A DNA stretch of 64,000 bases from Streptomyces chartreusis NRRL 3882 (GTDB taxonomy: Bacteria > Actinomycetota > Actinomycetes > Streptomycetales > Streptomycetaceae). Made by a program: the position numbers and the translations under genes. Position 1 is the first letter of the stretch. Each line of letters opens with the position of its first letter. Positions 15,605 through 24,435 of this stretch are shown piece by piece. The notes beneath the pieces were generated by a model. That model saw only the letters and a program-made list of their open reading frames with translations. It ran no database searches and was not told the DNA's origin. The stretch spans positions 5,646,001 to 5,710,000 of the forward strand of contig NZ_LT963352.1 in NCBI RefSeq assembly GCF_900236475.1. Reading direction: 5' to 3'.

Positions 15605-17607
15605 TCCTTACGTCCCCCAAGTCCACCAAGGGCGATCTGCATGGTCTGGTCGGTTCCCCCGACCTCCCCGTTTGAGCCAGGGGTGGCGGCCCAACTGGGC
15701 TTGTGCTGCGGGGCGTGCGCCGCCGACGGCTGCTGCGGGATGGGCAGCGGCTGCGTCCGGTGCGGGCCCGCAGGGTCCTGCGGCTGTTCCACGGCGGGAG
15801 CGGCGGGCTTCTTCGCGTCCTGCCGCAGCTGCCAGCGCCAGGCGAAGACCGGCGAGGCGGTGATCAGCAGCGCGAACGTAGCCCAGATGATCATCGCGGG
15901 GTGCGAGTGGCCGAAGACGAAGCCGGCCGCGATCGACGCACCGAAGATCGCGACGAAGTACCAGTGGTAGCGGAACGTCCCGAACCAGCGGTCCGGGCTC
16001 GCCGAGTCGCCCTTGGGCGTGACCACGAACTTGCTCTTGCGCCGCAGCACGGAGTCGATCAGCGCCTTCGCGTACAGCGGCGCCGACAGCGCGGACATCA
16101 CCATGCCGGCCACACCGCCGGAGCCCTCCGGCTCGTGCGGCGAGACGTTGTGCCGGCGGTTCCAGACGTACAGGCCGATCTGCAGCGCGGAGGCGTTGCC
16201 GTAGAGCATCAGCCAGACCGCCGGGTCGATGTTCACACCCGAGGCGCCCAGGCCCAGGAACAGGCAGCAGCTCAGCGCCGCCAGGATCCAGTTCAGGGCC
16301 GACATCGGATAGAAGATGATCATCATCGTGTAGTTGAAGAGCTTGCTCGGCGGCAGCGAGTACCAGCCCTTCCAGTACTGCTTGAGGATCGTCTCGTACG
16401 TCCCTCGCGACCAGCGCATCTGCTGGGTGAAGAAGTCCGTCCAGGCGCTGGGGCCCTCACCGACCGCCAGCACGTCCGGCGTGTAGACCGAGCGCCACTT
16501 GCGGCCCGTCGCCGGGTTCTTGTGGCGGTGCATCTCGAAGCCGGTCGCCATGTCCTCGGTGATCGAGTCGTACAGACCGCCGATCTGCTTCAGTGCCTTG
16601 ATGCGCACGGCGTTGGAGGTGCCGACGAACATCGGGGAGCCGTAGCGGTTGCCCGCGCGCTGGATCAGCGCGTGGAACAGGAACTGCTGCGACTCGGCGG
16701 CCTTGGTGATGGGGTTGTCGTAGTTGCCGTAGACCTGCGGGCCGATGACGAAGCCGACGTCCGGGTCGCGGAAGAAGCCCAGCATCCGCTCCAGGTAGTT
16801 GGGCAGCGGCACGTGGTCGGTGTCGACCGAGGCGAAGAAGTCGTAGTCGTCGCCGTGCGCCTCCAGCCAGGCGTTGTAGTTGCCGTGCTTGGTCTTGGCG
16901 CGGTGCGGGCCCTTGGCCTGGTTCCACTTGGCGACGCCCTTGCGGGAGAAGTGGTGCACGCCGAGGCGCTCGCAGACCGCCTTCACCTCGGGGTCGTCGC
17001 CCTCGTCGAGCAGCCACACGTGCATCAGGCCCCGGTGGCGGATCCTGACGGCCGCCTCCAGGGTCTTCGTCACCATCTCCAGCGGCTCCTTGCCGGGCAC
17101 GAAGGAGGTGAGGAAGGCCACTCTGGTGCCGGTCTCGGGGACCACCGGGATCGGGTCGCGGGCGACCAGCGTGGCGTGCGCGTTCGACACCACGTTCATG
17201 CAGCGGAAGAACTCGATCAGACCGATCGCGACCAGCATCACGATGTCGAGCGCGGGCAGCCAGTCGAAGGCCGGGTAGTCGCGCTCGGTCCAGTGCTCGG
17301 GCTGGAGCAGCCACACCAGCAGCACCAGGGACAGCACCGGCGCCGCGGCCAGCATCAGCGCGACTCTCAGCCGGTGCGGTTCCTGCGAGATCAGCGACCG
17401 GTACTGCACTCTGTACGGCTTGGTCCGATCAGGCTGGGTGAGGGGACCGGCGAGCCGGCTGTAGTGCTCGTAGTCGTATCGCGGCAGCGTCTTCTTGATC
17501 CGCCGGAATGTCCCCGTGGTGCTCATCCGATGCGCCGGCACCCTGAGCTGGGTGGTCTGGGACGGGTCGTGGTCCTGCTGTCGGGCGCCCGTCGGCCTCG
17601 ACGTCAT
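15601..17607 (-). CDS. cslA: CslA, cellulose-synthase-like GT2 glycosyltransferase
   Basis: A 668-residue polytopic family 2 glycosyltransferase. Two N-terminal membrane helices (about 82-102 and 118-136) precede the GT-A domain with its processive signature: D201 (LLDEGDD), DxD in SVDTDHVPLP (261-264), TED at 350-352 (catalytic base) and QxxRW as QQMRW at 395-399. Several membrane helices follow, then a Gln/Pro-rich cytoplasmic tail. No PilZ domain is seen. In Streptomyces CslA makes a beta-glucan at the hyphal tip and binds the polarity protein DivIVA. The ATG at 17607 has GGGGGATG upstream. It is co-transcribed with glxA. Confidence 0.96.
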   Translation of the reverse strand: MTSRPTGARQQDHDPSQTTQLRVPAHRMSTTGTFRRIKKTLPRYDYEHYSRLAGPLTQPDRTKPYRVQYRSLISQEPHRLRVALMLAAAPVLSLVLLVWLLQPEHWTERDYPAFDWLPALDIVMLVAIGLIEFFRCMNVVSNAHATLVARDPIPVVPETGTRVAFLTSFVPGKEPLEMVTKTLEAAVRIRHRGLMHVWLLDEGDDPEVKAVCERLGVHHFSRKGVAKWNQAKGPHRAKTKHGNYNAWLEAHGDDYDFFASVDTDHVPLPNYLERMLGFFRDPDVGFVIGPQVYGNYDNPITKAAESQQFLFHALIQRAGNRYGSPMFVGTSNAVRIKALKQIGGLYDSITEDMATGFEMHRHKNPATGRKWRSVYTPDVLAVGEGPSAWTDFFTQQMRWSRGTYETILKQYWKGWYSLPPSKLFNYTMMIIFYPMSALNWILAALSCCLFLGLGASGVNIDPAVWLMLYGNASALQIGLYVWNRRHNVSPHEPEGSGGVAGMVMSALSAPLYAKALIDSVLRRKSKFVVTPKGDSASPDRWFGTFRYHWYFVAIFGASIAAGFVFGHSHPAMIIWATFALLITASPVFAWRWQLRQDAKKPAAPAVEQPQDPAGPHRTQPLPIPQQPSAAHAPQHKPSWAATPGSNGEVGGTDQTMQIALGGLGGRKE

Positions 17608-17931
17608 GAGTCATCCCCCCACACGCGGACACCGCGTGTTTCGTCGCTTCCTTCCGTCTGCGAGAGGTCCCCCTCGACCTTCACAGACGTATCAGTGGTG
17701 GGTCGCTGTCACCACGTCATCCACACCTTATAGACACGGCAACGCGACCTTCCGGTTGCATGATGCCCCCCTCGGCATCGCTTCACGAACGGGGCCCCTA
17801 CTCCCGCCCAGCCCGCAACCGGCTCCGAATCCCCCCAACTGCCGCGAAACCGCAGCATCTTGAAAAACCAGAAAACCAGGGTTCTACGGCGTTCATCATG
17901 ATCGCAAGATGCGAAACGCGGTGTTTACCGG
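17608..17931. other. Intergenic region upstream of cslA
   Basis: There is no gene-like frame in these 324 bases. The segment is AT-richer around 17720-17760 and 17860-17930, as expected for the cslA promoter. The 3' end of the FadR-type regulator points into it, away from cslA. A repeated AAAACCAG pair at about 17868-17882 was seen. No recognised operator. Confidence 0.45.
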
Positions 17932-18645
17932 TCATACGCGTTCATTGTGGTGGGTGTGGGGACCCTGTGGAGTCGTTGTGGACAGGCGGGCGCGGATGTT
18001 CCCGAAGTGCTCTCTTATGGCATCCTCCGCCCGCATCGAGTCGCCGGACCGGACCGCGTCGAGGATCTCCCGGTGCTGCCGGCAGGTCACCTTCGGGTCC
18101 TGCGGCTCGCCGCCGAGGTCGGTGCGGACCCGGTGGAAGGCGTCCCAGAACGCCTCCAGGACCTCGCTCAGCAGCACGTTGTCCAGCCCTCGGTAGAGGG
18201 TGGCGTGGAAGGCCCGGTCGGTCTCGGCGAGACCGGCTCCGCGCGCGGCCTGCTCTTCCATACGGTCGACGAGCCCGTCCAGTTCAACGAGGTCCGCTCG
18301 AGGTATCCGCCCGGCGAGCCGGGAGACCAGCCCGGTCTCCACCGCCTCCCGCAGTTCCAGCAGCTGGAGCAGGGAGTCCTCGCCCCGGTAGTGCCCGGCG
18401 ACCGTGCGGAAGGCGAGGCCCTCGATCATCGGGGCCAGGGACATCGGGCCGACGTAGGTGCCGAAGCCGTGCCGGATCTCCACGATGCCCATGGCCTGGA
18501 GCGCCTTCAGCGCCTCCCGCACCGAGTTCCGGCTCGCGCCGAGGTACTCCATCAGCTCGGGCTCGGTCGGCAGCGGGGCCCCGGAGGCCAGCCGGCGGTC
18601 GATGATGAGCTTCTTGATCCGCTCCTGGAGGTCACGCGCTGCCAT
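17932..18645 (-). CDS. GntR/FadR-family transcriptional regulator (FCD domain)
   Basis: A 237-residue regulator. A winged helix at about 5-70 shows LQERIKKLIIDRRLASGAPL then LGASRNSVREALKALQAMGIVEIRHGFGTYV, the canonical GntR pattern. An FCD ligand-binding domain follows with LLELREAVETGL and conserved metal-binding-type acidic and histidine residues (DRAFHATLY, QHREILDAV). FCD regulators usually sense small carboxylates. ATG at 18645 is chosen by domain start; the ribosome site is poor. Upstream are direct repeats that may be its operator. No enzyme gene is adjacent, so its target is unclear. Confidence 0.9.
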   Translation of the reverse strand: MAARDLQERIKKLIIDRRLASGAPLPTEPELMEYLGASRNSVREALKALQAMGIVEIRHGFGTYVGPMSLAPMIEGLAFRTVAGHYRGEDSLLQLLELREAVETGLVSRLAGRIPRADLVELDGLVDRMEEQAARGAGLAETDRAFHATLYRGLDNVLLSEVLEAFWDAFHRVRTDLGGEPQDPKVTCRQHREILDAVRSGDSMRAEDAIREHFGNIRARLSTTTPQGPHTHHNERV

Positions 18646-18710
18646 GGCGAGAGGGTATCCGGCCAATCGCGCGGTGGGCCGGGTTCCGGCCACAAGGAGG
18701 GAGGGCCCTC

Positions 18711-18749
18711 GGGGACACAAGCTCAGGGACACAAGCTCGGGGATACAAG
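18711..18749. repeat. Three tandem GGGACACAAG repeats upstream of FadR-type gene
   Basis: GGGGACACAAGCTC, AGGGACACAAGCTC and GGGGATACAAG run head to tail between the regulator gene and tRNA-Lys. Their position in the promoter region of the regulator suggests protein binding sites, but tandem direct order differs from the usual palindromic GntR operator. Confidence 0.55.
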
Positions 18750-18778
18750 AAGGCCCCCCGCTTCCGCGAGGGGCCTTC
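18749..18778 (-). terminator. Terminator hairpin of tRNA-Lys copy 1
   Basis: GAAGGCCCC and GGGGCCTTC pair around an inner CGC/GCG stem, 7 bases past the tRNA 3' end. A similar hairpin follows each of the three tRNA-Lys genes. Confidence 0.75.
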
Positions 18779-18785
18779 CGGTCGG

Positions 18786-18859
18786 TGCGCCGCCAGGGAC
18801 TCGAACCCCGGACCCGCTGATTAAGAGTCAGCTGCTCTAACCAACTGAGCTAGCGGCGC
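18786..18859 (-). tRNA. tRNA-Lys (CTT)
   Basis: A 74-base cloverleaf: acceptor stem GCGCCGC/GCGGCGC, D-arm GCTC...GAGC, anticodon arm GCTGA-CTCTTAA-TCAGC with anticodon CTT, T-arm with TTCGAGT, discriminator A. CCA is not encoded. It is identical in sequence to the copies at 24401 and 38470. Confidence 0.97.
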
Positions 18860-19058
18860 GCGCTGACGACGTAACTCTACAGGACGCCGGGAGGTGCTCC
18901 GGACCACCGGGCGCGGCCCCGGGAAGGCTCCCGTACCGCGCCGAGTACATCATTCGGACCGTCAGCATGCGCGTGTGGATGACAGTTGAGAAACTGACGA
19001 CGCGCGCCCGGACGGGTACGGGCTCGGCATTTTCCGTCGGAAGTGTGAGGGGAATCGC

Positions 19059-20249
19059 ATGCAGTCTCCGGTATTCGAGGAATTCGACCCCGCGAGCGAC
19101 TGCGACTGCCCCGGATGCGTCCACTGGCGCCGCGTCCTGCCGCATTCCTGGCGCGGCAGCGCCACCGCCCACCCGGCCGCACACCGCGCCCTCGCCCTGG
19201 CCGCCGCGGCCTCGGCGGCGCTCGGCGCGGGTCACGCCGTACCGGCCGCGGCCGCCCCGCACGCACCCCACCGACCCGGCGTTTCCGCAGATGACGAGCC
19301 CGGCACCCCCCAGGGCCGCACGGCCCCGCTGTACGGCCCCGGCGGCCGTACCGCGACGCCCTCCGTCCCTCTCAAGCCCACCGCCATCACCCGTACGGAG
19401 ATCATCAACCGGGCCAAGACCTGGGTCGCCGCGAAGGTCCCGTACAGCATGAACGCGTACTGGTCCGACGGTTACCGGCAGGACTGCTCGGGCTATGTCT
19501 CGATGGCCTGGAAGCTGCCCGGAAACGAATGGACGGGCAACCTCGCCCAATACGGGGAGCGGATTTCCAAGGAGGAACTCCAGCCGGGCGACATCCTGCT
19601 CTTCCACAACAGGTCCGACCCGGAGAGCGGCTCGCACGTCGTCATTTTCGGCGGCTGGACTAACGCCGCGCACACCTACTACACCGCCTATGAGCAGACC
19701 CGCCCGCACACCCGCCGGCGAACCACCCCGTACGCCTACTGGAACGACTCCGACCGGTACGTCCCCTACCGGTACAAGGGCGTCACCTCGGAGGAGCCGG
19801 CGACGGAACCGGGGACCGCACCCGGCAAGGAACCGGTCAGCGGGACACCGGGCGCACCGGCCGCCGCACTCCGCCCGGAAGCGGCGTATTTCAGCCCCGG
19901 CGCGCACCGCCCGTACGTCACGCTGCTCGGCCGGATCCTCGTCGCGCGCGGGGCCGGCGGCAAGGGCGTGGAGGCCGGGGCGGTCGGGCCGCCGCCCTCC
20001 TCCCACGGTGTCCCCGGCTACCCGGGGCGGGCGATGTTCCGGCCCGGCGCCAGCAACCCCTACGTCACCCAGCTGGGAAGGCAGCTCGTGCGGAAGGGGT
20101 TCGGCGGGTTCTACCCGGCCGGGCCGGGGCCGCGCTGGGGCGAGGCGGACCGGCGCGCCGTCGAGGCCTTCCAGCGCACCCAGGGCTGGCGGGGCGGCGC
20201 GGCCGACGGCTACCCGGGCCCGGAGACCTGGCGGCGGCTCTTCTCGTAG
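19059..20249 (+). CDS. NlpC/P60-type hydrolase with peptidoglycan-binding tail
   Basis: A 396-residue wall enzyme. The N-terminus has a CDCPGC motif (residues 15-20) ahead of a hydrophobic, Ala-rich segment (about 41-66) that resembles an export signal after an unusually long leader. The cysteine-peptidase-like domain has the nucleophile Cys143 in QDCSGYVSMAW and His193 in GSHVVIFGG. The C-terminus carries two YVT.LGR.LV repeats and a peptidoglycan-binding fold (DRRAVEAFQRTQGW). A role in remodelling peptidoglycan is likely. GAGGGG precedes the ATG. It lies upstream of an SPFH gene with a short gap and may be co-transcribed. Confidence 0.85.
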   Translation: MQSPVFEEFDPASDCDCPGCVHWRRVLPHSWRGSATAHPAAHRALALAAAASAALGAGHAVPAAAAPHAPHRPGVSADDEPGTPQGRTAPLYGPGGRTATPSVPLKPTAITRTEIINRAKTWVAAKVPYSMNAYWSDGYRQDCSGYVSMAWKLPGNEWTGNLAQYGERISKEELQPGDILLFHNRSDPESGSHVVIFGGWTNAAHTYYTAYEQTRPHTRRRTTPYAYWNDSDRYVPYRYKGVTSEEPATEPGTAPGKEPVSGTPGAPAAALRPEAAYFSPGAHRPYVTLLGRILVARGAGGKGVEAGAVGPPPSSHGVPGYPGRAMFRPGASNPYVTQLGRQLVRKGFGGFYPAGPGPRWGEADRRAVEAFQRTQGWRGGAADGYPGPETWRRLFS

Positions 20250-20303
20250 GCCCCCGGCCCTATCACCGTTGTGACGCATCTGGCGCGGAGGCTGGAGGCA
20301 CTC

Positions 20304-21425
20304 ATGAGTACGACCACTCCCCACACGTCCGAACCCGACGGGCCGGCCGACGGGCCGGCCAGACCCGCCCGGCTCATCCAGAACGAGTCCACCACCGAGA
20401 TCCCCGTCCACCTGCTGTTCCGCGACGACCCCGACCCGGCGCCGGTACCGCTGAAGCCGGCGGTCGTCGCCCGCCGGCAGGGCACGGGGGAGCAGCCGCG
20501 CCTCCGACGCCCGGCGGCCGTGGCGCCGCGCCCGGTGCCGCAGGTCGATCCCGACCTGGTGGAGCGGCCCGCCCGGGTGCTGCCCGGGGCGGTGGGTGTG
20601 CTGGCCGGGGTGTGCGGGGCGGCAGGGTGCGTGGCCACCTCCTGGTGGGCCGGGCTGCTGCCGCCGCTCGCGCTGGAGGCACTGCGGCTGCCCGCGCACG
20701 CCGGGGCCGGTCTCGGTCCCGCGCAGTGGGCGGCGTACGCGGGAGCCGGGGCGCTCGGGCTGTTCGGCTTCGGCGGGCTGGCCCGGGGCCGGACCGGGCG
20801 GGCCTCGGTGCTCGGGCTGTTCGGCCGCTACCGGGGGACCGTCCGGCGCTCCGGCTTGCTGTGGGTCAACCCGCTGCTGCTGCGCCGCCGGGTGGACGTA
20901 CGGCTGCGGCACTGGCGCAGCGAGCCGGTGCCGGCCGCCGACGCGAGCGGGGCGGCGCTGCGGGTGGTCGTCCAGGTGGTGTGGCGGGTGCGGGACACCG
21001 CGCGGGCCACGCTGGGCGTCGAGGACCACGAGACGTATCTGCGCGAGTGCGTCGAGGCGGCCCTGGTCCGGGTGCCGGTGGAGATGCCCGGCGGGACCAA
21101 GGGCTCCACGGACGCGGCGGCCGAGGCGCTGACCCGGCTGGTGGCGGCCGACGCGGCGCCGGTCGGCCTGGAGGTGTTCTCCGTGCAGCCGCTCCGGGTG
21201 GAGTACGCACCCGAGGTCGCCGCGGCGATGCACCGCCGCCGCATCGCCGCGCTGGACGCCCAGCACCGGGCGAGCGTGCTCACCTCGGTCGTGGACTCGG
21301 TGGAGGACACGGTGACCCGGCTGACCATGCGGGGGCTGGTCGAACTCGACGACTACGAGCGGAAGGTGCTGGTGAGGGACCTGACGGTGGCGTTCTGCGC
21401 GGGCCGGGGAGAAACGGCTCCGTGA
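20304..21425 (+). CDS. SPFH/Band 7 domain membrane protein
   Basis: A 373-residue protein. The N-terminal ~90 residues are polar and proline-rich. Two hydrophobic segments lie at about 94-150, followed by an SPFH (stomatin/prohibitin/flotillin) domain with LLWVNPLLLRRRVDVRLRHW, RVVVQVVWRVRDTARA and GLEVFSVQPLRVEYAPEVAAAMHRR. Such proteins organise membrane microdomains. GGAGG lies 6 bases before the ATG. The C-terminal coiled-coil tail of classic flotillins is short here. Function in this locus is unknown. Confidence 0.82.
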   Translation: MSTTTPHTSEPDGPADGPARPARLIQNESTTEIPVHLLFRDDPDPAPVPLKPAVVARRQGTGEQPRLRRPAAVAPRPVPQVDPDLVERPARVLPGAVGVLAGVCGAAGCVATSWWAGLLPPLALEALRLPAHAGAGLGPAQWAAYAGAGALGLFGFGGLARGRTGRASVLGLFGRYRGTVRRSGLLWVNPLLLRRRVDVRLRHWRSEPVPAADASGAALRVVVQVVWRVRDTARATLGVEDHETYLRECVEAALVRVPVEMPGGTKGSTDAAAEALTRLVAADAAPVGLEVFSVQPLRVEYAPEVAAAMHRRRIAALDAQHRASVLTSVVDSVEDTVTRLTMRGLVELDDYERKVLVRDLTVAFCAGRGETAP

Positions 21426-21463
21426 TTGGTATGGACATGTTCAACCAACGCCCATACTCTCAG

Positions 21464-21479
21464 ACTTGGTCTAGACCTA
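21464..21479. promoter_or_regulatory. DasR-responsive element (dre-like) before LPMO gene
   Basis: The core TGGTCTAGACC (21467-21477) matches the centre of the DasR consensus (A-S-TGGTCTAGACCA-S-T), the GlcNAc-sensing GntR regulator of chitin genes. It also matches the TGGTCCAGACCT chitinase direct repeat at 11 of 12 positions. It lies about 50 bases upstream of a chitin-type LPMO, where control by DasR makes sense. Binding is inferred. Confidence 0.8.
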
Positions 21480-21526
21480 CCTGCACAGCTCAGTGAACCT
21501 CCCCCACGTTCTCCAGGAGCGGCAGC

Positions 21527-22132
21527 ATGCGCAGAAGGACCAAGTTGTCCGCAGCCGCGGTGGGACTGGCCACGACCGGAGCCCTCGTACTCTCCTCCGG
21601 CGGCGCCAGCGGCCACGGCTACACCGACCTCCCCGTCAGCCGGCAGAAGCTCTGCCAGAACGGCACCGTGACCAACTGCGGTCCGATCCAGTGGGAACCG
21701 CAGAGCGTCGAGGGCCCGAAGGGCTTCCCGGCCTCCGGTCCGGCCGACGGACAGATATGCAACGCCGGACTCGGCCAGTTCAGCCAGCTCAGCGCACCGC
21801 GGACACCGTCCGGCGGGGCCTGGCCCACCACCCGGGTGACGGGCGGCCAGACCTACACGTTCCGCTGGCAGTTCACGGCCATGCACGCCACGACCGACTT
21901 CAAGTACTACATCACCAAGCCGGGCTGGAACCAGAACCACAACCTGGCCCGGTCCGACCTCAACCTCACGCCGTTCTTCACGGTGCCGTACAACGGCCAG
22001 CGACCGCCGTCGACGCTCTCCCACAGCGGCAGGCTGCCGTCCGGTCTGAGCGGCCATCACGTCATCCTCGCGGTGTGGACGATCGCCGACACGGGAAACG
22101 CGTTCTACGCGTGCTCGGACGTCACCTTCTGA
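21527..22132 (+). CDS. AA10 lytic polysaccharide monooxygenase (chitin-binding type)
   Basis: A 201-residue secreted copper enzyme. The signal peptide ends GGASG, so the mature protein starts with His30 (HGYTDLP), the N-terminal half of the histidine brace. The second ligand is His120 in TAMHATTDFKYYIT. Four cysteines and an ILAVWTIADTGNAFY C-terminal strand are family hallmarks. It carries no extra binding module. Family members cleave crystalline chitin or cellulose oxidatively; the DasR-like site upstream favours chitin. AGGAG lies 8 bases before the ATG. From memory it corresponds in position to SCO2833. Confidence 0.95.
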   Translation: MRRRTKLSAAAVGLATTGALVLSSGGASGHGYTDLPVSRQKLCQNGTVTNCGPIQWEPQSVEGPKGFPASGPADGQICNAGLGQFSQLSAPRTPSGGAWPTTRVTGGQTYTFRWQFTAMHATTDFKYYITKPGWNQNHNLARSDLNLTPFFTVPYNGQRPPSTLSHSGRLPSGLSGHHVILAVWTIADTGNAFYACSDVTF

Positions 22133-22232
22133 ACCTTCTGAGGTTCCCTTGAGTCACCGGTGCGGCCGGTGTGGGTAGGTTCCCCCCACGCCGGCCGATC
22201 GGGGCCGGCGCATCGACCTCGGGGGATGCGCG

Positions 22233-22730
22233 ATGGACGTGATCTTCTACGTCGTGCCCGGCCTGATCATGGTCGTGGCGGTCTTCATGGCCTACCGGGT
22301 CGTGCGGCGCTGGCTCCAGATCCGGGGCGCCTGGAACAGCGGGCTGACGGCCGAGGGCCGGTGCCTGCGCGCGTACGCGACGGTGAGCGGCGGGCACGGT
22401 GACACGTCCGTGCGGACCGCGCTCCGTCACGTGTACGAGTTCATCACGCGCGACGGCCGGGTCATCCGGTTCGAGGAGGAGGGCGGCCCGGGGACGATCG
22501 CCGAGGGCGACTACGTCACCGTGTACTACACCGACGGCCGCCAGGTCGTGGCGACGGCCCAGGCGCCGAGCCGGGTGCGGCAGGCGATGACCGCCGTCGG
22601 CCTGCTGGCTTTCCTCGGCGTGATCGTCGTGTTCTGCGCCGGTTTCGTCGCGGCGTACAGCCAGATCATCGGCCCGTACGGCGACATCGTCTTCAGCGTC
22701 GACGACAGCGGGACGTCCGTGGTGCCCTGA
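22233..22730 (+). CDS. DUF3592 membrane protein
   Basis: A 165-residue protein with an N-terminal helix (VIFYVVPGLIMVVAVFMAYRVV), a soluble beta-rich middle (HVYEFITRDGRVIRFEEEGG ... EGDYVTVYYTDGR) and a second helix (VGLLAFLGVIVVFCAGFVAAY). The order and the GDxVxVxY strand fit DUF3592, whose role is unknown. A GGGGGA precedes the ATG. Confidence 0.82.
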   Translation: MDVIFYVVPGLIMVVAVFMAYRVVRRWLQIRGAWNSGLTAEGRCLRAYATVSGGHGDTSVRTALRHVYEFITRDGRVIRFEEEGGPGTIAEGDYVTVYYTDGRQVVATAQAPSRVRQAMTAVGLLAFLGVIVVFCAGFVAAYSQIIGPYGDIVFSVDDSGTSVVP

Positions 22731-22770
22731 GTCTCCACATCTGACGGCCTGTCAATTACCGTGCGCGTCC

Positions 22771-24435
22771 ATGGACTCCAGGGCGAGCACGGTGGCGGAA
22801 CTCATCGCCGCCCGGTGGGGCGACCACCGGCCGGGACTGTGGTGCGAGGATCGGGCGCTGACCCACCACGAGGTGGCGGCGGGCGCCGCGGCCCGGGCGG
22901 CACTGCTCGCCGATGTGCTTCCCCCGGACGCCGAACCCCACATCGGGGTGCTCCTCGACAACACCCCCGAGTTCCCCCTGTGGCTGGGCGCGGCGGCCCT
23001 GGCCAGGGCGGCGGTCGCCGGCGTCAATCCCACCCGCAGGGGCGCCGAGCTCGCCCGCGACATCCTGCACACCGAGTGCCGCCTCCTGGTCACCGAGCGG
23101 GCGCACCTGTCACTGCTCAAGGACCTGGAGCTGCCCGGCCTGCGCCTCCTGGTGACGGACGAGACCGGCTACGCGGATGCCCTCGCCCCCTACGCGGACG
23201 CCCAGCCGGACGCCTCCAGCGCCACCCCGCACGACCGCTTCCTCCTCTACTTCACCTCCGGCTCGACCGGCGCGCCCAAGGCCGCACTCTGCTCCCAGGG
23301 CCGCCTGGCGGCCGCCGGACGCTCGCTGGCCGGCCAGTTCTCCCTGGGCACGGAGGACGTGCACTACCTCTGCATGCCGATGTTCCACGGCAACGCGGTG
23401 ATCGCGGGCTGGGCACCCGCGCTGGTGACGGGGGCGGGCGTGGCACTGCGCCGGCGCTTCTCGGCGTCCCGCTTCCTGCCGGACGTACGCCGTCACGGGG
23501 CGACCTACTTCACCTACGTCGGCCGGGCGGTCCAGTACGTCCTGGCCACCGAGCCGCGCCCCGACGACCGCGACAACCCGCTCCGGCTGGGTTTCGGCAC
23601 GGAGGCCGGCGCGGTGGACGCGGCGGCCTTCGAGCGGCGGTTCGGGGTGCGGCTGGTGGAGGGGTACGGCTCGTCGGAGGGCGGGGCGGCGGTGCAGTGG
23701 TCGCCGGGGACACCGCCGGGCGCGGTCGGCCGGGCGGCACCCGGGCTCGTCGTCCTCGACCCGGAGAGTCGCGCCCAGTGCCCGCCGGCCCGCTTCGACG
23801 CGACGGGGCGGCTGCTCAACGGGGACGAGGCGATCGGCGAACTGGTCAACCAGGGGCCCAGCCCCTTCGAGGGCTACTGGCGCAATACGGCGGCGGAGCG
23901 GGAGCGGCGCAGGGACGGCTGGTACTGGACGGGCGACCTGTTCTACCGGGATGCCGACGGCTACCTCTACTTCGCCGGCCGCACCGACGACCGCCTCCGC
24001 GTCGACGGGGAGAACCTGGCCGCGGCGATGATCGAGAACATCCTCGCCCGGTACGAGGGGGCCGACGCCGTCGCGGTGTACGCGGTGCCGGACCCGGTGA
24101 CCGGGGACCAGGTGATGGCGACGATCGCCGGGACCTTCGATCCGGAGGCGTTCGCGCGGTTCCTGCTCGCCCAACCCGACCTGGGGACGAAGATGGCGCC
24201 CCGGTTCGTGCGGGTGGCGGGGCGGATGCCGGTGACGGCCACGAACAAGATCCATCGGGCGGCGTTGCGGAAGGAGGGCCTGCGCTGCGCGGATCCGGTG
24301 TGGTGGAGGCCGCCGGGGGAGCGCGCGTACCGCCTGCTGACCAGGGAGGATCTCGAACACGCCGAAGGGCCTCCCGCTCCCACGAGAGGCCCTTCACCGG
24401 TGCGCCGCCAGGGACTCGAACCCCGGACCCGCTGA
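22771..24435 (+). CDS. Acyl-CoA synthetase (FadD17-like, ANL superfamily)
   Basis: A 554-residue ANL enzyme that adenylates a carboxylic acid and transfers it to CoA. The P-loop-like YFTSGSTGAPKAAL (about 168-181), VEGYGSSEGG, YWTGDLFYRDADGYLYFAGRTDDRLRV hinge and GENL motifs are all present. The final lysine-bearing part ends NKIHRAALRKEGL, where the catalytic Lys of NKI is typical. The layout resembles mycobacterial FadD17-type synthetases; the substrate is unknown. The last 24 or so codons run through the tRNA-Lys terminator and 35 bases into the tRNA-Lys gene on the other strand, so the true stop may have been lost. Confidence 0.9.
   Translation: MDSRASTVAELIAARWGDHRPGLWCEDRALTHHEVAAGAAARAALLADVLPPDAEPHIGVLLDNTPEFPLWLGAAALARAAVAGVNPTRRGAELARDILHTECRLLVTERAHLSLLKDLELPGLRLLVTDETGYADALAPYADAQPDASSATPHDRFLLYFTSGSTGAPKAALCSQGRLAAAGRSLAGQFSLGTEDVHYLCMPMFHGNAVIAGWAPALVTGAGVALRRRFSASRFLPDVRRHGATYFTYVGRAVQYVLATEPRPDDRDNPLRLGFGTEAGAVDAAAFERRFGVRLVEGYGSSEGGAAVQWSPGTPPGAVGRAAPGLVVLDPESRAQCPPARFDATGRLLNGDEAIGELVNQGPSPFEGYWRNTAAERERRRDGWYWTGDLFYRDADGYLYFAGRTDDRLRVDGENLAAAMIENILARYEGADAVAVYAVPDPVTGDQVMATIAGTFDPEAFARFLLAQPDLGTKMAPRFVRVAGRMPVTATNKIHRAALRKEGLRCADPVWWRPPGERAYRLLTREDLEHAEGPPAPTRGPSPVRRQGLEPRTR
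24364..24395 (-). terminator. Terminator hairpin of tRNA-Lys copy 2
   Basis: GAAGGGCCTC and GAGGCCCTTC form a perfect 10-base stem, 5 bases past the tRNA 3' end. It lies inside the last codons of the convergent acyl-CoA synthetase. Confidence 0.78.

Noticed and set aside
18860..19058. ydaO/c-di-AMP riboswitch before the wall hydrolase
   Set aside because: Expected for some Streptomyces wall enzymes, but no recognisable conserved riboswitch core was seen.
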